DNA of 64,000 nt from Bacillus tequilensis KCTC 13622 (GTDB lineage Bacteria > Bacillota > Bacilli > Bacillales > Bacillaceae): the NCBI RefSeq assembly GCF_000507145.1, contig NZ_AYTO01000007.1:124001-188000 (forward strand), written 5' to 3'. The notes under the pieces are model-generated. The model made no database searches and had not been told where the DNA came from. It saw only the letters and a program-made list of their open reading frames with translations. Shown here piece after piece: positions 45,207 through 55,071 of the stretch. The translations under genes and the position numbers were made by a program. Position 1 is the stretch's first letter; each line of letters starts with the position of its first letter.

Positions 45207-45578
45207 TTATCTTTTATGCCTACTCCTCCAAACAGCCTCACCACTGACGTACAAATACCCCATTAGATTTCTTGCTAGCTAATGTGATTTGGGCTGTATT
45301 ATTCTCAATTTCCCTCCATGTTCCTGTCATTTCCCTGGAGATGGTGTGGTTTTTGTTGAGCTGGATGGTGGTGGCTTTTTGATGCCGGTTGGGATGTCTT
45401 TTCCGTGCGAGTATGGAATATTAATAGGAGCTTTGTTAAAGCATGCGGGGTTATGGCCTGGTTGGACGTATCCTGCTCATTTTTCATTTCTGTTTCAAAT
45501 GAATAGCTATCCATCTGTTTTATGCCGGATGGTTTGATGGAGCGGTCGTTGAAGAATGTGACTTCTTTGCTGTGTAAG
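45207..45578 (-). pseudogene. abn2: Decayed C-terminus of a GH43 arabinanase (abn2/yxiA)
   Basis: Read leftwards, one frame gives SKEVTFFNDRSIKPSGIKQM, then a short stretch ending LLLIFHT. A second frame gives IQLNKNHTISREMTGTWREI and then NGVFVRQW, and a third EAVWRSS before the stop at 45207. These match successive parts of the Abn2 C-terminus (DDRSIEPYG; YLIFHTR; IRLNQNGKI...AGTWK; NGVFLRQW; AVWGSS) as I recall it. There are at least two frameshifts and an internal deletion, and the first three quarters of the gene are missing. It lies where abn2 stands in B. subtilis. Confidence 0.82.
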
Positions 45579-45595
45579 TTTATTCAAAACAAAAA

Positions 45596-45626
45596 AAACA
45601 GATCGCTACAAAACACGATCTGTTTT
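45596..45626 (-). terminator. Terminator of the deoC-nupC-pdp operon
   Basis: AAAACAGATCG and CGATCTGTTTT pair across a short loop; the minus-strand T run follows (AAAAAAAA on the plus strand). Confidence 0.92.
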
Positions 45627-45638
45627 CATCTTATTTTT

Positions 45639-46940
45639 TTATCTCGTAATCACCGTATGAATCAGCTTCGGCGCCTTTGCTTCCGCTGCGATGCGGATGT
45701 TGTCATAGACTTTTGCGATGACTTCATCGACGTTTTCGCGGTTGGCGTAGAGGGTCACGAGCGGGTCGCCTTTTTCTACCTTGTCGCCGACCTTTTTGCG
45801 AAGCATGATGCCGACGGCTAAATCGATTTCGTCTTCTTTTGTGGCGCGTCCGGCACCCAGCAGCATCGCAGCGACGCCGATTTCGTCCGCGACGATTTCG
45901 GAGACGACCCCCGCTTCTTTGGCAGGCACATCAATTTGATATGCAGCTTGCGGAAGCTTAGATGGATCGTCAACGATCGAGCTGTCGCCGCCTTGGTTTT
46001 TCAGGAAGTCTTTGAATTTCTCCAGCGCTTTGCCGTTTTTCATGACTTCTTCCAGCTTTGCTCTCGCTTCGTCCAAAGTAGCGGCCTTTTTCGCAAGCAC
46101 AACCATCTGGCTTCCGAGCGTTAAGACAAGCTCATGAAGATCCTCAGGACCTTCGCCTTTGAGCGTGTCGATCGCTTCTTTCACTTCAAGCGCATTTCCA
46201 ATCGCAAAGCCGAGCGGCTGGGACATGTCTGAAATGACAGCCATTGTTTGGCGTCCGACGTTATTTCCGATGCGCACCATCGCTTTGGCGAGTTCAGCTG
46301 CGTCTTCTTCCGTTTTCATGAAGGCGCCCGCTCCCGTTTTGACATCGAGTACAATAGCATCCGCGCCGGCAGCGATTTTTTTACTCATAATGGAGCTTGC
46401 AATGAGCGGGATGGAATTAACCGTTCCCGTTACATCACGAAGCGCGTACAGTTTTTTATCAGCCGGCGTTAAGTTGCCGCTTTGGCCGATGACGGCGACC
46501 TTGTCACGGTTCACAAGCTTAATAAATTCGTCCTTCGACAGTTCCACGTGGAAACCGTCGATTGCCTCTAATTTATCAATCGTTCCGCCCGTATGGCCGA
46601 GGCCGCGGCCGGACATTTTGGCAACCGGCACATCAAGAGCCGCGACTAGCGGAGCGAGAACGAGTGTTGTCGTGTCGCCGACGCCGCCGGTAGAGTGCTT
46701 ATCAACTTTAATTCCTTCAATGGCAGAAAGATCAATCGTTTCACCGGAGTTCACCATAGCCATCGTCAAGTCCGCACGTTCACGGTCACTCATATCCTGA
46801 AAGAAAATCGCCATGGCAAGCGCGCTTGCCTGATAATCAGGTATGCTTCCGTCCGTATAGCCATTCACGAAAAATTGAATTTCTTCTGTGGTGAGTTCTT
46901 TTCCGTTTTGTTTTTTGATGATGATATCTACCATTCTCAT
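45639..46940 (-). CDS. pdp: Pyrimidine-nucleoside phosphorylase
   Basis: A 433-residue dimeric enzyme that splits uridine, deoxyuridine and thymidine with phosphate to the base and (deoxy)ribose-1-phosphate. [13 protein letters not shown] near 80-92 binds phosphate, and [18 protein letters not shown] near 110 is the family signature. It has an N-terminal helical lobe and a C-terminal alpha/beta domain. It is the last gene of deoC-nupC-pdp. The start [13 protein letters not shown] is standard. The right half of the operon supplies uptake and aldolase steps. Confidence 0.97.
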   Translation of the reverse strand: MRMVDIIIKKQNGKELTTEEIQFFVNGYTDGSIPDYQASALAMAIFFQDMSDRERADLTMAMVNSGETIDLSAIEGIKVDKHSTGGVGDTTTLVLAPLVAALDVPVAKMSGRGLGHTGGTIDKLEAIDGFHVELSKDEFIKLVNRDKVAVIGQSGNLTPADKKLYALRDVTGTVNSIPLIASSIMSKKIAAGADAIVLDVKTGAGAFMKTEEDAAELAKAMVRIGNNVGRQTMAVISDMSQPLGFAIGNALEVKEAIDTLKGEGPEDLHELVLTLGSQMVVLAKKAATLDEARAKLEEVMKNGKALEKFKDFLKNQGGDSSIVDDPSKLPQAAYQIDVPAKEAGVVSEIVADEIGVAAMLLGAGRATKEDEIDLAVGIMLRKKVGDKVEKGDPLVTLYANRENVDEVIAKVYDNIRIAAEAKAPKLIHTVITR

Positions 46941-46969
46941 GTATAGTCACCGATCCTTTACGATTAAGT

Positions 46970-48151
46970 TCAATAAATCAAGCCCACAATTGCCGCTGAT
47001 AAAAAGCTGACAAGCGTAGCGCCGTATAATAATTTCAGACCGAAACGAGCGACGACATTTCCTTGCTTTTCATTCAGTCCTTTCACCGCGCCGGCAATGA
47101 TTCCGATTGAGGAGAAGTTCGCAAATGATACAAGGAATACCGATACGATCGCTGTTGTACGGCCGCTGAAATGGAAACCGTTTTGCGTCAGCGACGTCAT
47201 GGCGACAAATTCATTCGATACCATTTTTGTTGCCATAATGCTTCCCGCATTAACGGCTTCATTCCATGGGATACCCACAAGAAAAGCGAATGGAGCAAAC
47301 ACATATCCAAGAAGGCCTTGGAAGGAAATACCGAATACTGCGTTAAAAATACCGTTAATCAAGGCGATAATCGCGACAAATCCAATCAGCATCGCCGCAA
47401 CGACAACCGCTACTTTGAAGCCGTCAAGGATGTATTCCCCGAGCACCTCGAAAAAGGATTGTTTTTCTTCTTCTTCAACACGAAGCATATCCTCTTCTTT
47501 TGCAACCTCGTAAGGATTAATAATGGAAGCGATAATGAAACCGCCAAATAAGTTCAAGACCAGCGCCGTTACCACATATTCCGGTTTGAGCATCGTCATA
47601 TACGCGCCGACGATTGACATTGATACCGTTGACATCGCAGAAGCGCAAAGCGTGTACAAGCGCTGCTGATTTAAAAGACCGAGTTCTTTCTTCAAGGAGA
47701 TGAATACTTCCGACTGTCCTAAAATAGCAGAAGCGACTGCGTTATACGATTCCAGTCTCCCCATACCGTTTACCTTGCTGAGGGCAAGGCCGATATATCG
47801 AATAATAAACGGGAGTATTTTCCACTTTTGCAAAATCCCAATCAGAGCGGAAATAAACACGATTGGCAGGAGCACGTTCATAAAGAATGTCGTTTGGTCC
47901 GCATTCACCAGACCTCCAAACACAAAGTTGATCCCTTCTGCCGCATATCCAAGCAGGTAATTGAATCCTTTCGCAAAGCCTCCTACGAGGAAATTTCCTA
48001 TTCCGGTATTGAGGAGAATATAGCCGAGAATAAATTGCAAAATGAGCATAACAACAATTGGGCGGATCTTAATTCTTTTTTTCCCGCTGCTTGCGATCCA
48101 CGCAAGGCCTAAAAACACGATTAAACCGATAATCCCAATCAAATACTTCAT
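46970..48151 (-). CDS. nupC: Pyrimidine nucleoside:H+ symporter, CNT family
   Basis: A 393-residue concentrative nucleoside transporter with about nine membrane segments. [20 protein letters not shown] and [16 protein letters not shown] are family motifs, and [15 protein letters not shown] is close to the end. NupC imports pyrimidine and deoxyribonucleosides. It is 29 bases before pdp and 80 bases after deoC, with a small stem in the gap. It is paralogous to nupG at 11523-12716 (the NEFVAM and FANFS motifs are shared). Confidence 0.95.
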   Translation of the reverse strand: MKYLIGIIGLIVFLGLAWIASSGKKRIKIRPIVVMLILQFILGYILLNTGIGNFLVGGFAKGFNYLLGYAAEGINFVFGGLVNADQTTFFMNVLLPIVFISALIGILQKWKILPFIIRYIGLALSKVNGMGRLESYNAVASAILGQSEVFISLKKELGLLNQQRLYTLCASAMSTVSMSIVGAYMTMLKPEYVVTALVLNLFGGFIIASIINPYEVAKEEDMLRVEEEEKQSFFEVLGEYILDGFKVAVVVAAMLIGFVAIIALINGIFNAVFGISFQGLLGYVFAPFAFLVGIPWNEAVNAGSIMATKMVSNEFVAMTSLTQNGFHFSGRTTAIVSVFLVSFANFSSIGIIAGAVKGLNEKQGNVVARFGLKLLYGATLVSFLSAAIVGLIY

Positions 48152-48231
48152 ATGTGTTCTCCTTTATTTGTATTCGCTTACAACCATTGTTTCCTCAGAA
48201 AACGGAAAGCAGTCTGCCTTCCGTCGGCTTC

Positions 48232-48903
48232 TTAATAGTTATCTCCGCCTGATGCGTTTTCTCCCTTTACAATGGAAACGCCCGCACTTGCGCCGATTCG
48301 GCTCGCTCCCGCCTCGACCATTGTGTCTACATCTTCTTTCGTTCTGACGCCGCCAGATGCTTTCACGCCGATATCAGGACCTACCGTTTTGCGCATTAAG
48401 GCGATATCTTCCTTCGTTGCGCCGCCTGTAGAGAAGCCCGTTGATGTTTTCACGAAATCCGCTCCGGCAGAAACCGCTAAACGGCACGCGCGTTCTTTTT
48501 CCTCATCAGTCAGAAGGCAGGTTTCGATAATGACTTTGACAAGCGCTTTTCCGGCTGCGGCTTCGACTACCCCGCGGATATCCGCTTCAACCATATCGTC
48601 TTCTTTGTCTTTCAAAGCAGCAATGTTAATAACCATGTCCACTTCAGTGGCGCCTTTTGAAATGGCGTCTTTTGTTTCGAACGCTTTTGTTTCAGTTGTG
48701 TTGGCACCGAGCGGGAAGCCGATGACTGTGCAAACGTCAACTCCAGTTCCCTCGAGCTCTTTTGCAGCAAGCTCCACCCATGTCGGATTGACACATACTG
48801 AAGCAAATTTGTATGTTTTCGCTTCTTCAATTAATGTTAGAATGTCCGCTTTTTGTGTATGCGGTTTCAATGCTGTATGATCAATTATGTGAGCTAATGA
48901 CAT
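48232..48903 (-). CDS. deoC: Deoxyribose-phosphate aldolase
   Basis: A 223-residue class I aldolase that splits 2-deoxyribose-5-phosphate to glyceraldehyde-3-phosphate and acetaldehyde. The Schiff-base lysine lies in [16 protein letters not shown] near 152; the second active-site lysine is in [10 protein letters not shown]. The N-terminus [11 protein letters not shown] is typical. The ATG at 48903 gives [14 protein letters not shown], the usual start. First gene of deoC(dra)-nupC-pdp, with the DeoR operator upstream. Confidence 0.97.
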   Translation of the reverse strand: MSLAHIIDHTALKPHTQKADILTLIEEAKTYKFASVCVNPTWVELAAKELEGTGVDVCTVIGFPLGANTTETKAFETKDAISKGATEVDMVINIAALKDKEDDMVEADIRGVVEAAAGKALVKVIIETCLLTDEEKERACRLAVSAGADFVKTSTGFSTGGATKEDIALMRKTVGPDIGVKASGGVRTKEDVDTMVEAGASRIGASAGVSIVKGENASGGDNY

Positions 48904-48922
48904 CCTTCGCACACTTCCTTTT

Positions 48923-48990
48923 TTATTAAGATATTTTTTAGCATAACTGACTTTTGAACATATGTAAATTAGGAATTGAAATTTTGTTCA
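48923..48990 (-). promoter_or_regulatory. DeoR operator and promoter of deoC
   Basis: Minus-strand TGAACAAAATTTCAAT (48975-48990) matches the known DeoR palindrome, with a half site TTGAACATATG-like repeat near 48952. A -35 TTACAT and -10 TATGCT lie between these and the gene. Deoxyribose-5-phosphate releases DeoR. Confidence 0.75.
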
Positions 48991-49008
48991 GCAAACCGTA
49001 TAAGCGTG

Positions 49009-49950
49009 TCACAAATCATTAATAAGCGCCCTTGCCGTATGCTGGTCAATGATTAAAACGTTGGCGTATTTTCCGGTCAATGCGCCGTGTATGGATGACA
49101 CTTTTCTGCTTCCGCCAGCCACTAAAATGGAGCGTTCCTTCAGCCTGAGGTCTTCAAGCTCGATGCCGATGGTCCGGTCATTGATGGCGCTGCTGCAAAT
49201 ATTCCCTTTCGCATCGAAAAAACGTGAACAGATATCGCCGACGGCCTGTTTTTTGAGCAGGGCTTTCTCTTCTTCGTTAAAATACCCGAGCCGGAATAAC
49301 AGCGCTTCGTCACGGACAGTGCCCACCGTAAAAAGAGCGATATTCGCCTGCTTGCCCATCTCAATGATCCGCTCAATATGACGATCTTTCTCTACCATTC
49401 GCTTCACATCCGCATGATCAAACACGACGGGAAGCGGGAGATAACGCGGCACCGTTTGAAAAGCCTCTGCAAACAGCTGAATCGTTTCAGCGGAATATGT
49501 GTTTACCCGGGAATGGCTGACGCCGCCTTTCAGCTGGACGACCTCGACGCCTTTTACCCGCTTTTGCCGCATGTTTTGTGCGATTTGATACACCGTGGTT
49601 CCCCAGCTGACACCGACAATGTCGCCGTCTTTGACCGTTTCATGCATATATTCTGCACCATAGCGGCTTAGGTCATGTGTAATTCCAGCATAATCGGGTG
49701 TCGGGGAAAATACAACATGTGCCTCGAGGAGCCCATATTTCTCTTCAAGCATGGAACCGAGCGCATCTAAATCCTCAAAAGGGTCCATGACGCGAATCTG
49801 GACATACCCTTTTTCCTTTGCGTATTGCAGCAGCCGGGAAACGGTCGGCCTTGAAATGTTGAGCAGCTCGGCAATTTGCTGCTGACTGTAGTCAGACTGA
49901 TAGTAAAGCCTTGCCGCTTCTATACTTAGTTGTTGTTTTTCCCGATCCAT
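49009..49950 (-). CDS. deoR: Deoxyribonucleoside regulator, SorC family
   Basis: A 313-residue repressor. The N-terminal helix-turn-helix is YSQQQIAELLNISRPTVSRL (about 20-40). The remaining 250 residues form the sugar-phosphate-binding SorC domain with VGVSWGTTVYQIAQNM, FTVGTVRDEALLFRLG and ILVAGGSRKVSSIHGAL. It represses deoC-nupC-pdp and responds to deoxyribose-5-phosphate. It lies directly upstream on the same strand with its own GGGGAGG ribosome binding site. Not related to E. coli DeoR except in name. Confidence 0.96.
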   Translation of the reverse strand: MDREKQQLSIEAARLYYQSDYSQQQIAELLNISRPTVSRLLQYAKEKGYVQIRVMDPFEDLDALGSMLEEKYGLLEAHVVFSPTPDYAGITHDLSRYGAEYMHETVKDGDIVGVSWGTTVYQIAQNMRQKRVKGVEVVQLKGGVSHSRVNTYSAETIQLFAEAFQTVPRYLPLPVVFDHADVKRMVEKDRHIERIIEMGKQANIALFTVGTVRDEALLFRLGYFNEEEKALLKKQAVGDICSRFFDAKGNICSSAINDRTIGIELEDLRLKERSILVAGGSRKVSSIHGALTGKYANVLIIDQHTARALINDL

Positions 49951-50085
49951 TCCGCACCTCCCCTTGGATCAGTTCACGATGAAACTGCTTTGATTTGCTT
50001 TTATTATACAGGCTGGCGCAGGCTTTCATCCACCTGATTTCTAAGAAACTGAAATACGCCCTGAACGCGAATCTGCGCCCGGAGC

Positions 50086-50913
50086 TCACTTTTCCCATGT
50101 CATATGCTGATAAAAGCCTTTCATCATAGCGTACATTCCATATAAGATCAGCCCGCACGCTAAAAAAGATAGAATCATTTTGCCATGCGGCTGCTGCGCG
50201 AGCTCGGCGAGCGCGCCGTCAAAGCCTCTTGTGTCGTCAGGATCAGCTGTCATGGCTGTCTTGATGAGAAAATAGCCGATGGCTGAGAAAATAATGGCGC
50301 GGGCGATATTGCCTGCGCGCCCGGTGTTTTTCGCGATGCATATCATCTGTTTGTTCATTTTTGACGTATCGAATTCTTTCATAAATGCCGCCCGGACACC
50401 CTTCACAAATTGAACAATCGCAAATAGGATAAAAACCGCACCCGTAAGCCCTGTGAGCCATTGGCCGAATGGCTGCGCCAATACGTAAGCTGACCACGTC
50501 TTTTCCGAAGTGCTCCCGTCTCCTTGGCCAAACACAAATTGCAAAGCTTTCCAAGCGATGGATGCGTAAACGGCGGCGCTGAAAAAATTTCCCGTTCTCC
50601 GCGACAGGCCGCGCCTGCTTCTTCCGTGACCCTCCGTATCCTTGAGGGCGCTCAGCACCATCCAGATCACATAACCAATGAGACCGACGCCAATGAAAAA
50701 AAGCAAGAATGACCCATATGGCATGCGTGATAAGGTTTGGAGCGCTCCGCTCGAGTCTTTCGCGCTGCCCGCCCCGGCTGCCGTCATAAAGGCTAAAATC
50801 CCGAGCAGGATAAAAACGCCGCCGAATGCAAAATAACCAAGCCTCCCGAATCGCTTGACCCAAGGCTTGGTTTCCTGTTTGATTTTTGACAAGTACTGGT
50901 CTTTCACTGCCAT
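50086..50913 (-). CDS. yxxB: DUF1206 membrane protein YxxB
   Basis: A 275-residue integral membrane protein with six predicted helices arranged as three DUF1206 repeats: LGYFAFGGVFILLGILAF, SAAVYASIAWKALQFVFG and IARAIIFSAIGYFLIKTA. Each repeat has a short G-rich amphipathic part and a two-helix hairpin. The function of the family is unknown. The ATG at 50913 follows AAAGAGGG. The gene is monocistronic between deoR and the yxe operon. Confidence 0.9.
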   Translation of the reverse strand: MAVKDQYLSKIKQETKPWVKRFGRLGYFAFGGVFILLGILAFMTAAGAGSAKDSSGALQTLSRMPYGSFLLFFIGVGLIGYVIWMVLSALKDTEGHGRSRRGLSRRTGNFFSAAVYASIAWKALQFVFGQGDGSTSEKTWSAYVLAQPFGQWLTGLTGAVFILFAIVQFVKGVRAAFMKEFDTSKMNKQMICIAKNTGRAGNIARAIIFSAIGYFLIKTAMTADPDDTRGFDGALAELAQQPHGKMILSFLACGLILYGMYAMMKGFYQHMTWEK

Positions 50914-51119
50914 GTGTCCAACCCTCTTTCACAGAATCCTTACTGCTATATTCCCGATTGGACGAAGTTGAAACAGCTTCTGCCTCAGCTATGGCCGGCT
51001 GAGGCATTGTGTTGCCTGATCCGCTGATTGTGCGGCCGCTGTGATTCCGCCAGCTGCCGCGTCATTCACCGGCATCGTTTCTCCTTTTTCAAATATGAAT
51101 CGGTTAATTGAGCTGGATT
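50914..51119 (-). other. Gap where yxeR is expected; no intact gene
   Basis: B. subtilis 168 carries yxeR (an EutH-like transporter) here, as I recall. Only about 200 bases are present. A possible start at about 51081 follows AAAAAGGAGAAACG and reads MPVNDAAAGGITAAAQ and some 16 more residues to a stop; it might be a remnant or chance. Confidence 0.35.
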
Positions 51120-52457
51120 TTATTCAATATGCGCCAAAAATCCTTTCATATCGGCTCGCTCAATGGAAGTAATGATGTCCCGCGCTTTTTCATGCTGAAC
51201 CGTTAACTTCAATTTTTCTTTAATGTCCTCTTCTGACAGCTCATTGCCGGGGGCCCCTTTTGGACAATCAACACGCGCTTCGTGCATGCGGCCGTCTGAT
51301 AAATAGGCCCGGACAATCGTGAAACGACCTTTTGGAACGGCATGGGGAGCCGGCTGAATAGTATTGTCATATACTCGCTGAATTTGCCCCATTGTTGTTT
51401 GGATGTTGCCAGGGATCGGCTGGCTATTGAAATGTTCAACGGTCAGCTCGTGTCCATGTAAAGCCAGAGCAATCACATATTCAACGCTGAAACGGCCTTC
51501 TTCTCCCGTCTTCGGCGATCTTTCCGTCAATGCGGCATCTCCGCCTGGCGGAAAAACCACTTCAATCCGCTCGGTATTGGCGGCAGAAATGGCTTGCTCG
51601 GAGACAAGTTTTCGAATCGCGTCCGCGGCGTGGTGTGCCGCGGAACAAAATGGATAGATTTTAAACCATAGGCCCGGCTTCACAATTCGCCAAGGGGCAC
51701 CCCAACGGTTTAGCAAAGTGGGTTGTGCTTTTTCCAAATCGCCGTACAGGCCGAAGAAACCAGTTTCTCCATCAAGCGCCGTGCGGGTCCCTCCGAATTC
51801 TGATTGGGCCAGCTTAACGGCCAGCAAACCAGCCTGAGCTGCCAGACCGGCGTGCAGCGGTTTCATTTCTGTTCCAAATTGCACCCTCATTCCGGCAGAT
51901 TGCGTAGCTGCAAAACCAATCGCTTTCTCCAGCTCTTCCTGAGTCAGCCCCTCAGCATAACCTGCGGCGCAGGCGGCTGCGATCGCACCAAGCGTCCCCG
52001 TATTATGCCAGCCCTTTTCATAGTGGCGGCTGCCAATTGATTCGCCCAGCCTTGCCATCACTTCAACACCGACAACATAAGCGCCAAGAAGCCGCTCGCC
52101 ATGTCCGCAAGCGGCTGAAGCCATCAGTGCCGGCACGAGGACGGCACTGGGATGCCCTCTCACATCGGAATGGACATCATCAAAATCCAATGCATGGGCG
52201 ATAAATCCGTTGAGCATCGCGGATTGTAATGGCGCAGCCTTTGTTCCTTGCCCGATGACAGGGACAAGAGGCGCGCCTCCTTCATCCTTTATCAGGCGGA
52301 GGAGCTTTTGAATGCCTTTATCTTCTCTTCCAGCGAATGAAGCGGCAGTAAAGTCGAGCAATCCTTTTTTCGCTTCACGCATCGCGTCAATTGAATGCTC
52401 CGGCTGTGACATTCTCACTGCCTCTGCAAGACCTTCTGTCAGCCCTTGCCTGCTCAT
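51120..52457 (-). CDS. yxeQ: MmgE/PrpD-family protein of the yxe operon
   Basis: A 445-residue protein of the 2-methylcitrate dehydratase/aconitate-decarboxylase-like (MmgE/PrpD) family. Typical segments are [20 protein letters not shown] near 92, [17 protein letters not shown] [12 protein letters not shown] and [14 protein letters not shown] near 275. Some homologues dehydrate or isomerise tricarboxylates. Its role in S-(2-succino)cysteine breakdown is not established; it may process a succinyl-type product. It overlaps the yxeP stop by four bases. It is the last gene of the yxe operon. Confidence 0.92.
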   Translation of the reverse strand: MSRQGLTEGLAEAVRMSQPEHSIDAMREAKKGLLDFTAASFAGREDKGIQKLLRLIKDEGGAPLVPVIGQGTKAAPLQSAMLNGFIAHALDFDDVHSDVRGHPSAVLVPALMASAACGHGERLLGAYVVGVEVMARLGESIGSRHYEKGWHNTGTLGAIAAACAAGYAEGLTQEELEKAIGFAATQSAGMRVQFGTEMKPLHAGLAAQAGLLAVKLAQSEFGGTRTALDGETGFFGLYGDLEKAQPTLLNRWGAPWRIVKPGLWFKIYPFCSAAHHAADAIRKLVSEQAISAANTERIEVVFPPGGDAALTERSPKTGEEGRFSVEYVIALALHGHELTVEHFNSQPIPGNIQTTMGQIQRVYDNTIQPAPHAVPKGRFTIVRAYLSDGRMHEARVDCPKGAPGNELSEEDIKEKLKLTVQHEKARDIITSIERADMKGFLAHIE

Positions 52458-53596
52458 TTGATGGTCTCCAAAACTAGAACAGCCAGCTCAGCAAAATATT
52501 GAGAGGCAACCGTCAGGGCATCTTCATCCAATGTAAAAGCCGGATGATGCCACTCCTCTGTGCCGTTCGTTCCCATCCAGACAAAAAATCCAGGGATCTT
52601 CTCCTGATACAGAGCGAAGTCTTCGCCGCCCGGAGACTGCTCAGCGTGAACAGTTTGATAGCCAAGCCGCGCCGCAGCTTCTGATGCCGTGTTCAAAAAC
52701 GCGCCGTCATTCTGAACGGAAGGCAAATAAGGAAACCACTTGAATTCCGCTTGCGCCCCGTAGCCCGCGGCAATTCCTTCAGCCACTCGTTTCATATGTT
52801 CCGGAACAGCCTGCCTCGCTTCTTTTTGAAAGGTTCGAACGGTGCCCTCCATTTCAGCCTGATCTGGAATCACGTTCCATGAAGTGCCTGCTTGAACCCT
52901 TGTAATACTGACAACCGCGTTTTGCAGTGAGCTGATATTACGGCTGACCACAGATTGCAGGCCGCTGACGATTTGACCTGCGGCAGCGATGGGATCAATA
53001 CTGTTATTCGGGATGCCGGCATGTCCGCCTTTCCCTTTGACGACGATCTCAAACCGGTCAACACTTGCCATGAGCGGACCTTCCTTGACACCAATGGTCC
53101 CGACAGGCAGATCCGGCTTATTGTGCATACCGAAAATGGCGGAAACGCCATCAAGCACACCGGCTTCTATGACCTTTCTTGCTCCCGCGGCAATTTCTTC
53201 CGCCGGCTGAAAGATCAAGCGGACTGTACCTTTCAGCTCGGCCCGTCTTTGGTTCAGCAAAATGGCCGTGCCAATAATGGATGCTGTATGAAAATCGTGT
53301 CCGCACGCATGCATTGTACCGTCAGCCTTAGATGCAAACGGCAGATTGGTCTGTTCTTGGATCGGGAGCGCATCAATGTCCGCTCGTATCGCAATCACGG
53401 GTCCGTCTTCCTGCCCTTTGATTTCCGCAATCACGCCTGTTTCCAATTGAGGCACGTCAAGAATCTCGATATGCTCTTCCTCAAGCCAGCGGCGGATTTT
53501 TTTCGTCGTTTCAACCTCTTGAAATGACAGTTCAGGATGTTCATGAAGATCACGCCGCATACTGATTAAACGGTTATGAAACGTTTTGTCGGCCAT
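52454..53596 (-). CDS. yxeP: M20D amidohydrolase, N-acetylcysteine deacetylase
   Basis: A 380-residue metal-dependent amidohydrolase. The metal-binding motifs are [10 protein letters not shown] near 100, [11 protein letters not shown] near 135 and [10 protein letters not shown]; the dimerisation domain lies around 180-290. In B. subtilis YxeP releases cysteine by removing the acetyl group from N-acetylcysteine in S-(2-succino)cysteine salvage. The ATG at 53596 follows AAAGGGAGAAG and gives the normal [10 protein letters not shown] start; a longer frame overlaps the yxeO end and is rejected. Confidence 0.94.
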   Translation of the reverse strand: MADKTFHNRLISMRRDLHEHPELSFQEVETTKKIRRWLEEEHIEILDVPQLETGVIAEIKGQEDGPVIAIRADIDALPIQEQTNLPFASKADGTMHACGHDFHTASIIGTAILLNQRRAELKGTVRLIFQPAEEIAAGARKVIEAGVLDGVSAIFGMHNKPDLPVGTIGVKEGPLMASVDRFEIVVKGKGGHAGIPNNSIDPIAAAGQIVSGLQSVVSRNISSLQNAVVSITRVQAGTSWNVIPDQAEMEGTVRTFQKEARQAVPEHMKRVAEGIAAGYGAQAEFKWFPYLPSVQNDGAFLNTASEAAARLGYQTVHAEQSPGGEDFALYQEKIPGFFVWMGTNGTEEWHHPAFTLDEDALTVASQYFAELAVLVLETIK

Positions 53597-53612
53597 TGTT
53601 CTTCTCCCTTTC

Positions 53613-54362
53613 TTATATAAGCTCTGCAGGCTCTCCCACCTGCTTGATAAATCTTTTCGTCCGTTCGTTTTTCGGATGGTCAAACAGTTCTTCCGGCGTT
53701 CCCTGCTCGATAATATGGCCGTCTGCCATAAAAATCACTTGATCAGCGACCTCTTTTGCAAACGCCATTTCGTGTGTCACAATGATCATCGTTGTTTGTT
53801 TTTCCGCGATGGATTTGATGACTTGAAGCACCCCTGTGACGAGCTCAGGGTCAAGCGCTGAAGTTGGTTCATCCAGCAAAATCGCATGCGGATTGACCGC
53901 AAGCGCCCGGGCGATACCGATCCGCTGCTGCTGGCCGCCGGACATTGTGACCGGATAGCTGTCAGCCTTATGCTCTAAACCGACTTGTTTCAGAATATCC
54001 ATTCCAATGCGCTTCGCCTCATCTCGTGATTTGTGCTGGGCCACGATTAAAGCTTCTGTAATGTTTTGCAGAGCGGTTTTATTTTTAAACAGATTGTAGT
54101 TTTGAAAGACCATTGCCGTTTGCTGGCGAAGCCGGTGTGCATCCTTGCGTGTAAACTTTTCTGCATTCAGTTTGGCTTCCCCGATTTCAATGAGGCCTTG
54201 ATCCGGACGTTCTAATAGATTCAAGCACCGGAGAAGCGTTGATTTTCCGGAACCGGACGGACCGATGATCGCCACTACTTCTCCGCGTTTCACTTCTAGA
54301 TCGATTCCGTCGAGCACGACGAGATCTTTAAACGCTTTGCGAATATTTTTTACTGTTATCAA
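53613..54362 (-). CDS. yxeO: Amino-acid ABC transporter ATPase
   Basis: A 249-residue ATP-binding subunit of a polar amino-acid uptake system. Walker [10 protein letters not shown] near 33, Q-loop FQNYNLF, signature [15 protein letters not shown] near 142, Walker [13 protein letters not shown] and the switch His in VTHEMAF. It partners the permease YxeN and binding protein YxeM. Genes are separated by 12 bases. The system is proposed to import S-(2-succino)cysteine or related sulfur amino acids. Confidence 0.96.
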   Translation of the reverse strand: MITVKNIRKAFKDLVVLDGIDLEVKRGEVVAIIGPSGSGKSTLLRCLNLLERPDQGLIEIGEAKLNAEKFTRKDAHRLRQQTAMVFQNYNLFKNKTALQNITEALIVAQHKSRDEAKRIGMDILKQVGLEHKADSYPVTMSGGQQQRIGIARALAVNPHAILLDEPTSALDPELVTGVLQVIKSIAEKQTTMIIVTHEMAFAKEVADQVIFMADGHIIEQGTPEELFDHPKNERTKRFIKQVGEPAELI

Positions 54363-54374
54363 CTGATTTCACCT

Positions 54375-55049
54375 CTAAGTCCGGTATGGCTTGCTCATGG
54401 CGCGTTCAAACAAGTCCTGCAAAATGCTGTAGATAATGGTAAGAACCCAATAGACAATCGCAACCGCCAAGTACGTTTCAAAATACTTGAGGTTTCCTGA
54501 GGCGTACATCTTCCCTTGGGCGAACATCTCCATGACCCCTAATGTAAAGGCCAGTGACGTTTCTTTGAGCAGTCCGATAAATGTATTGCCCGTTGCCGGA
54601 ATCGCATTTCGGATCGCTTGCGGAAGGATAATCCGTCTGTATGCCTGAAGTTTTGTCATGCCGACAGACAGGCACGCCTCCAGCTGCCCGTCATCAACAG
54701 AATTGAGGGCGGCACGGAAGATTTCTGCCAAATAAGCGGCGTTTTTTAAGCTTAACCCGATGATGGCAGCTGTGAGAGCTGTCATTTTGCTCATCTCCGG
54801 AAATAGCTGCGGCAGCCCGTAGTAGATTAAGAACAGCTGCACAAGTGTCGGCACACCCCGGAAAAAGGATATATACAGCTTTGACAGCTGATGAAGCACT
54901 GGAATTTTGTTCTTCGTGATGAGTGCGAGAATAAGTCCTCCGATAATCGCAAAAATCATAGCCGCTACAGCCATAAACAAGGTAATCGGAAGAGCCTGAA
55001 TTAAAGTCGGGAACGCTGATATCATGAATTCCCAATCAATCGTGTTCAT
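54375..55049 (-). CDS. yxeN: Amino-acid ABC transporter permease
   Basis: A 224-residue membrane protein of the HisMQ type with five predicted helices. The EAA loop reads EACLSVGMTKLQAYRRIILP followed by QAIRNAIPATGN, which contacts the ATPase YxeO. FFRGVPTLVQLFLIYYGLPQ is the typical early segment. It lies between the ATPase and binding-protein genes. A homodimer is expected because no second permease is present. Confidence 0.95.
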   Translation of the reverse strand: MNTIDWEFMISAFPTLIQALPITLFMAVAAMIFAIIGGLILALITKNKIPVLHQLSKLYISFFRGVPTLVQLFLIYYGLPQLFPEMSKMTALTAAIIGLSLKNAAYLAEIFRAALNSVDDGQLEACLSVGMTKLQAYRRIILPQAIRNAIPATGNTFIGLLKETSLAFTLGVMEMFAQGKMYASGNLKYFETYLAVAIVYWVLTIIYSILQDLFERAMSKPYRT

Positions 55050-55071
55050 TCTGGTGATTCACCGCCGTTTC

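Noticed and set aside
45289..45537. 82-codon plus-strand ORF
   Set aside because: It is the complement of the decayed abn2 C-terminus; the minus-strand frames carry the recognisable protein similarity.
46159..46800. 213-codon plus-strand ORF opposite pdp
   Set aside because: Ser/Thr/Pro-rich antisense translation of a core enzyme gene; no ribosome binding site.
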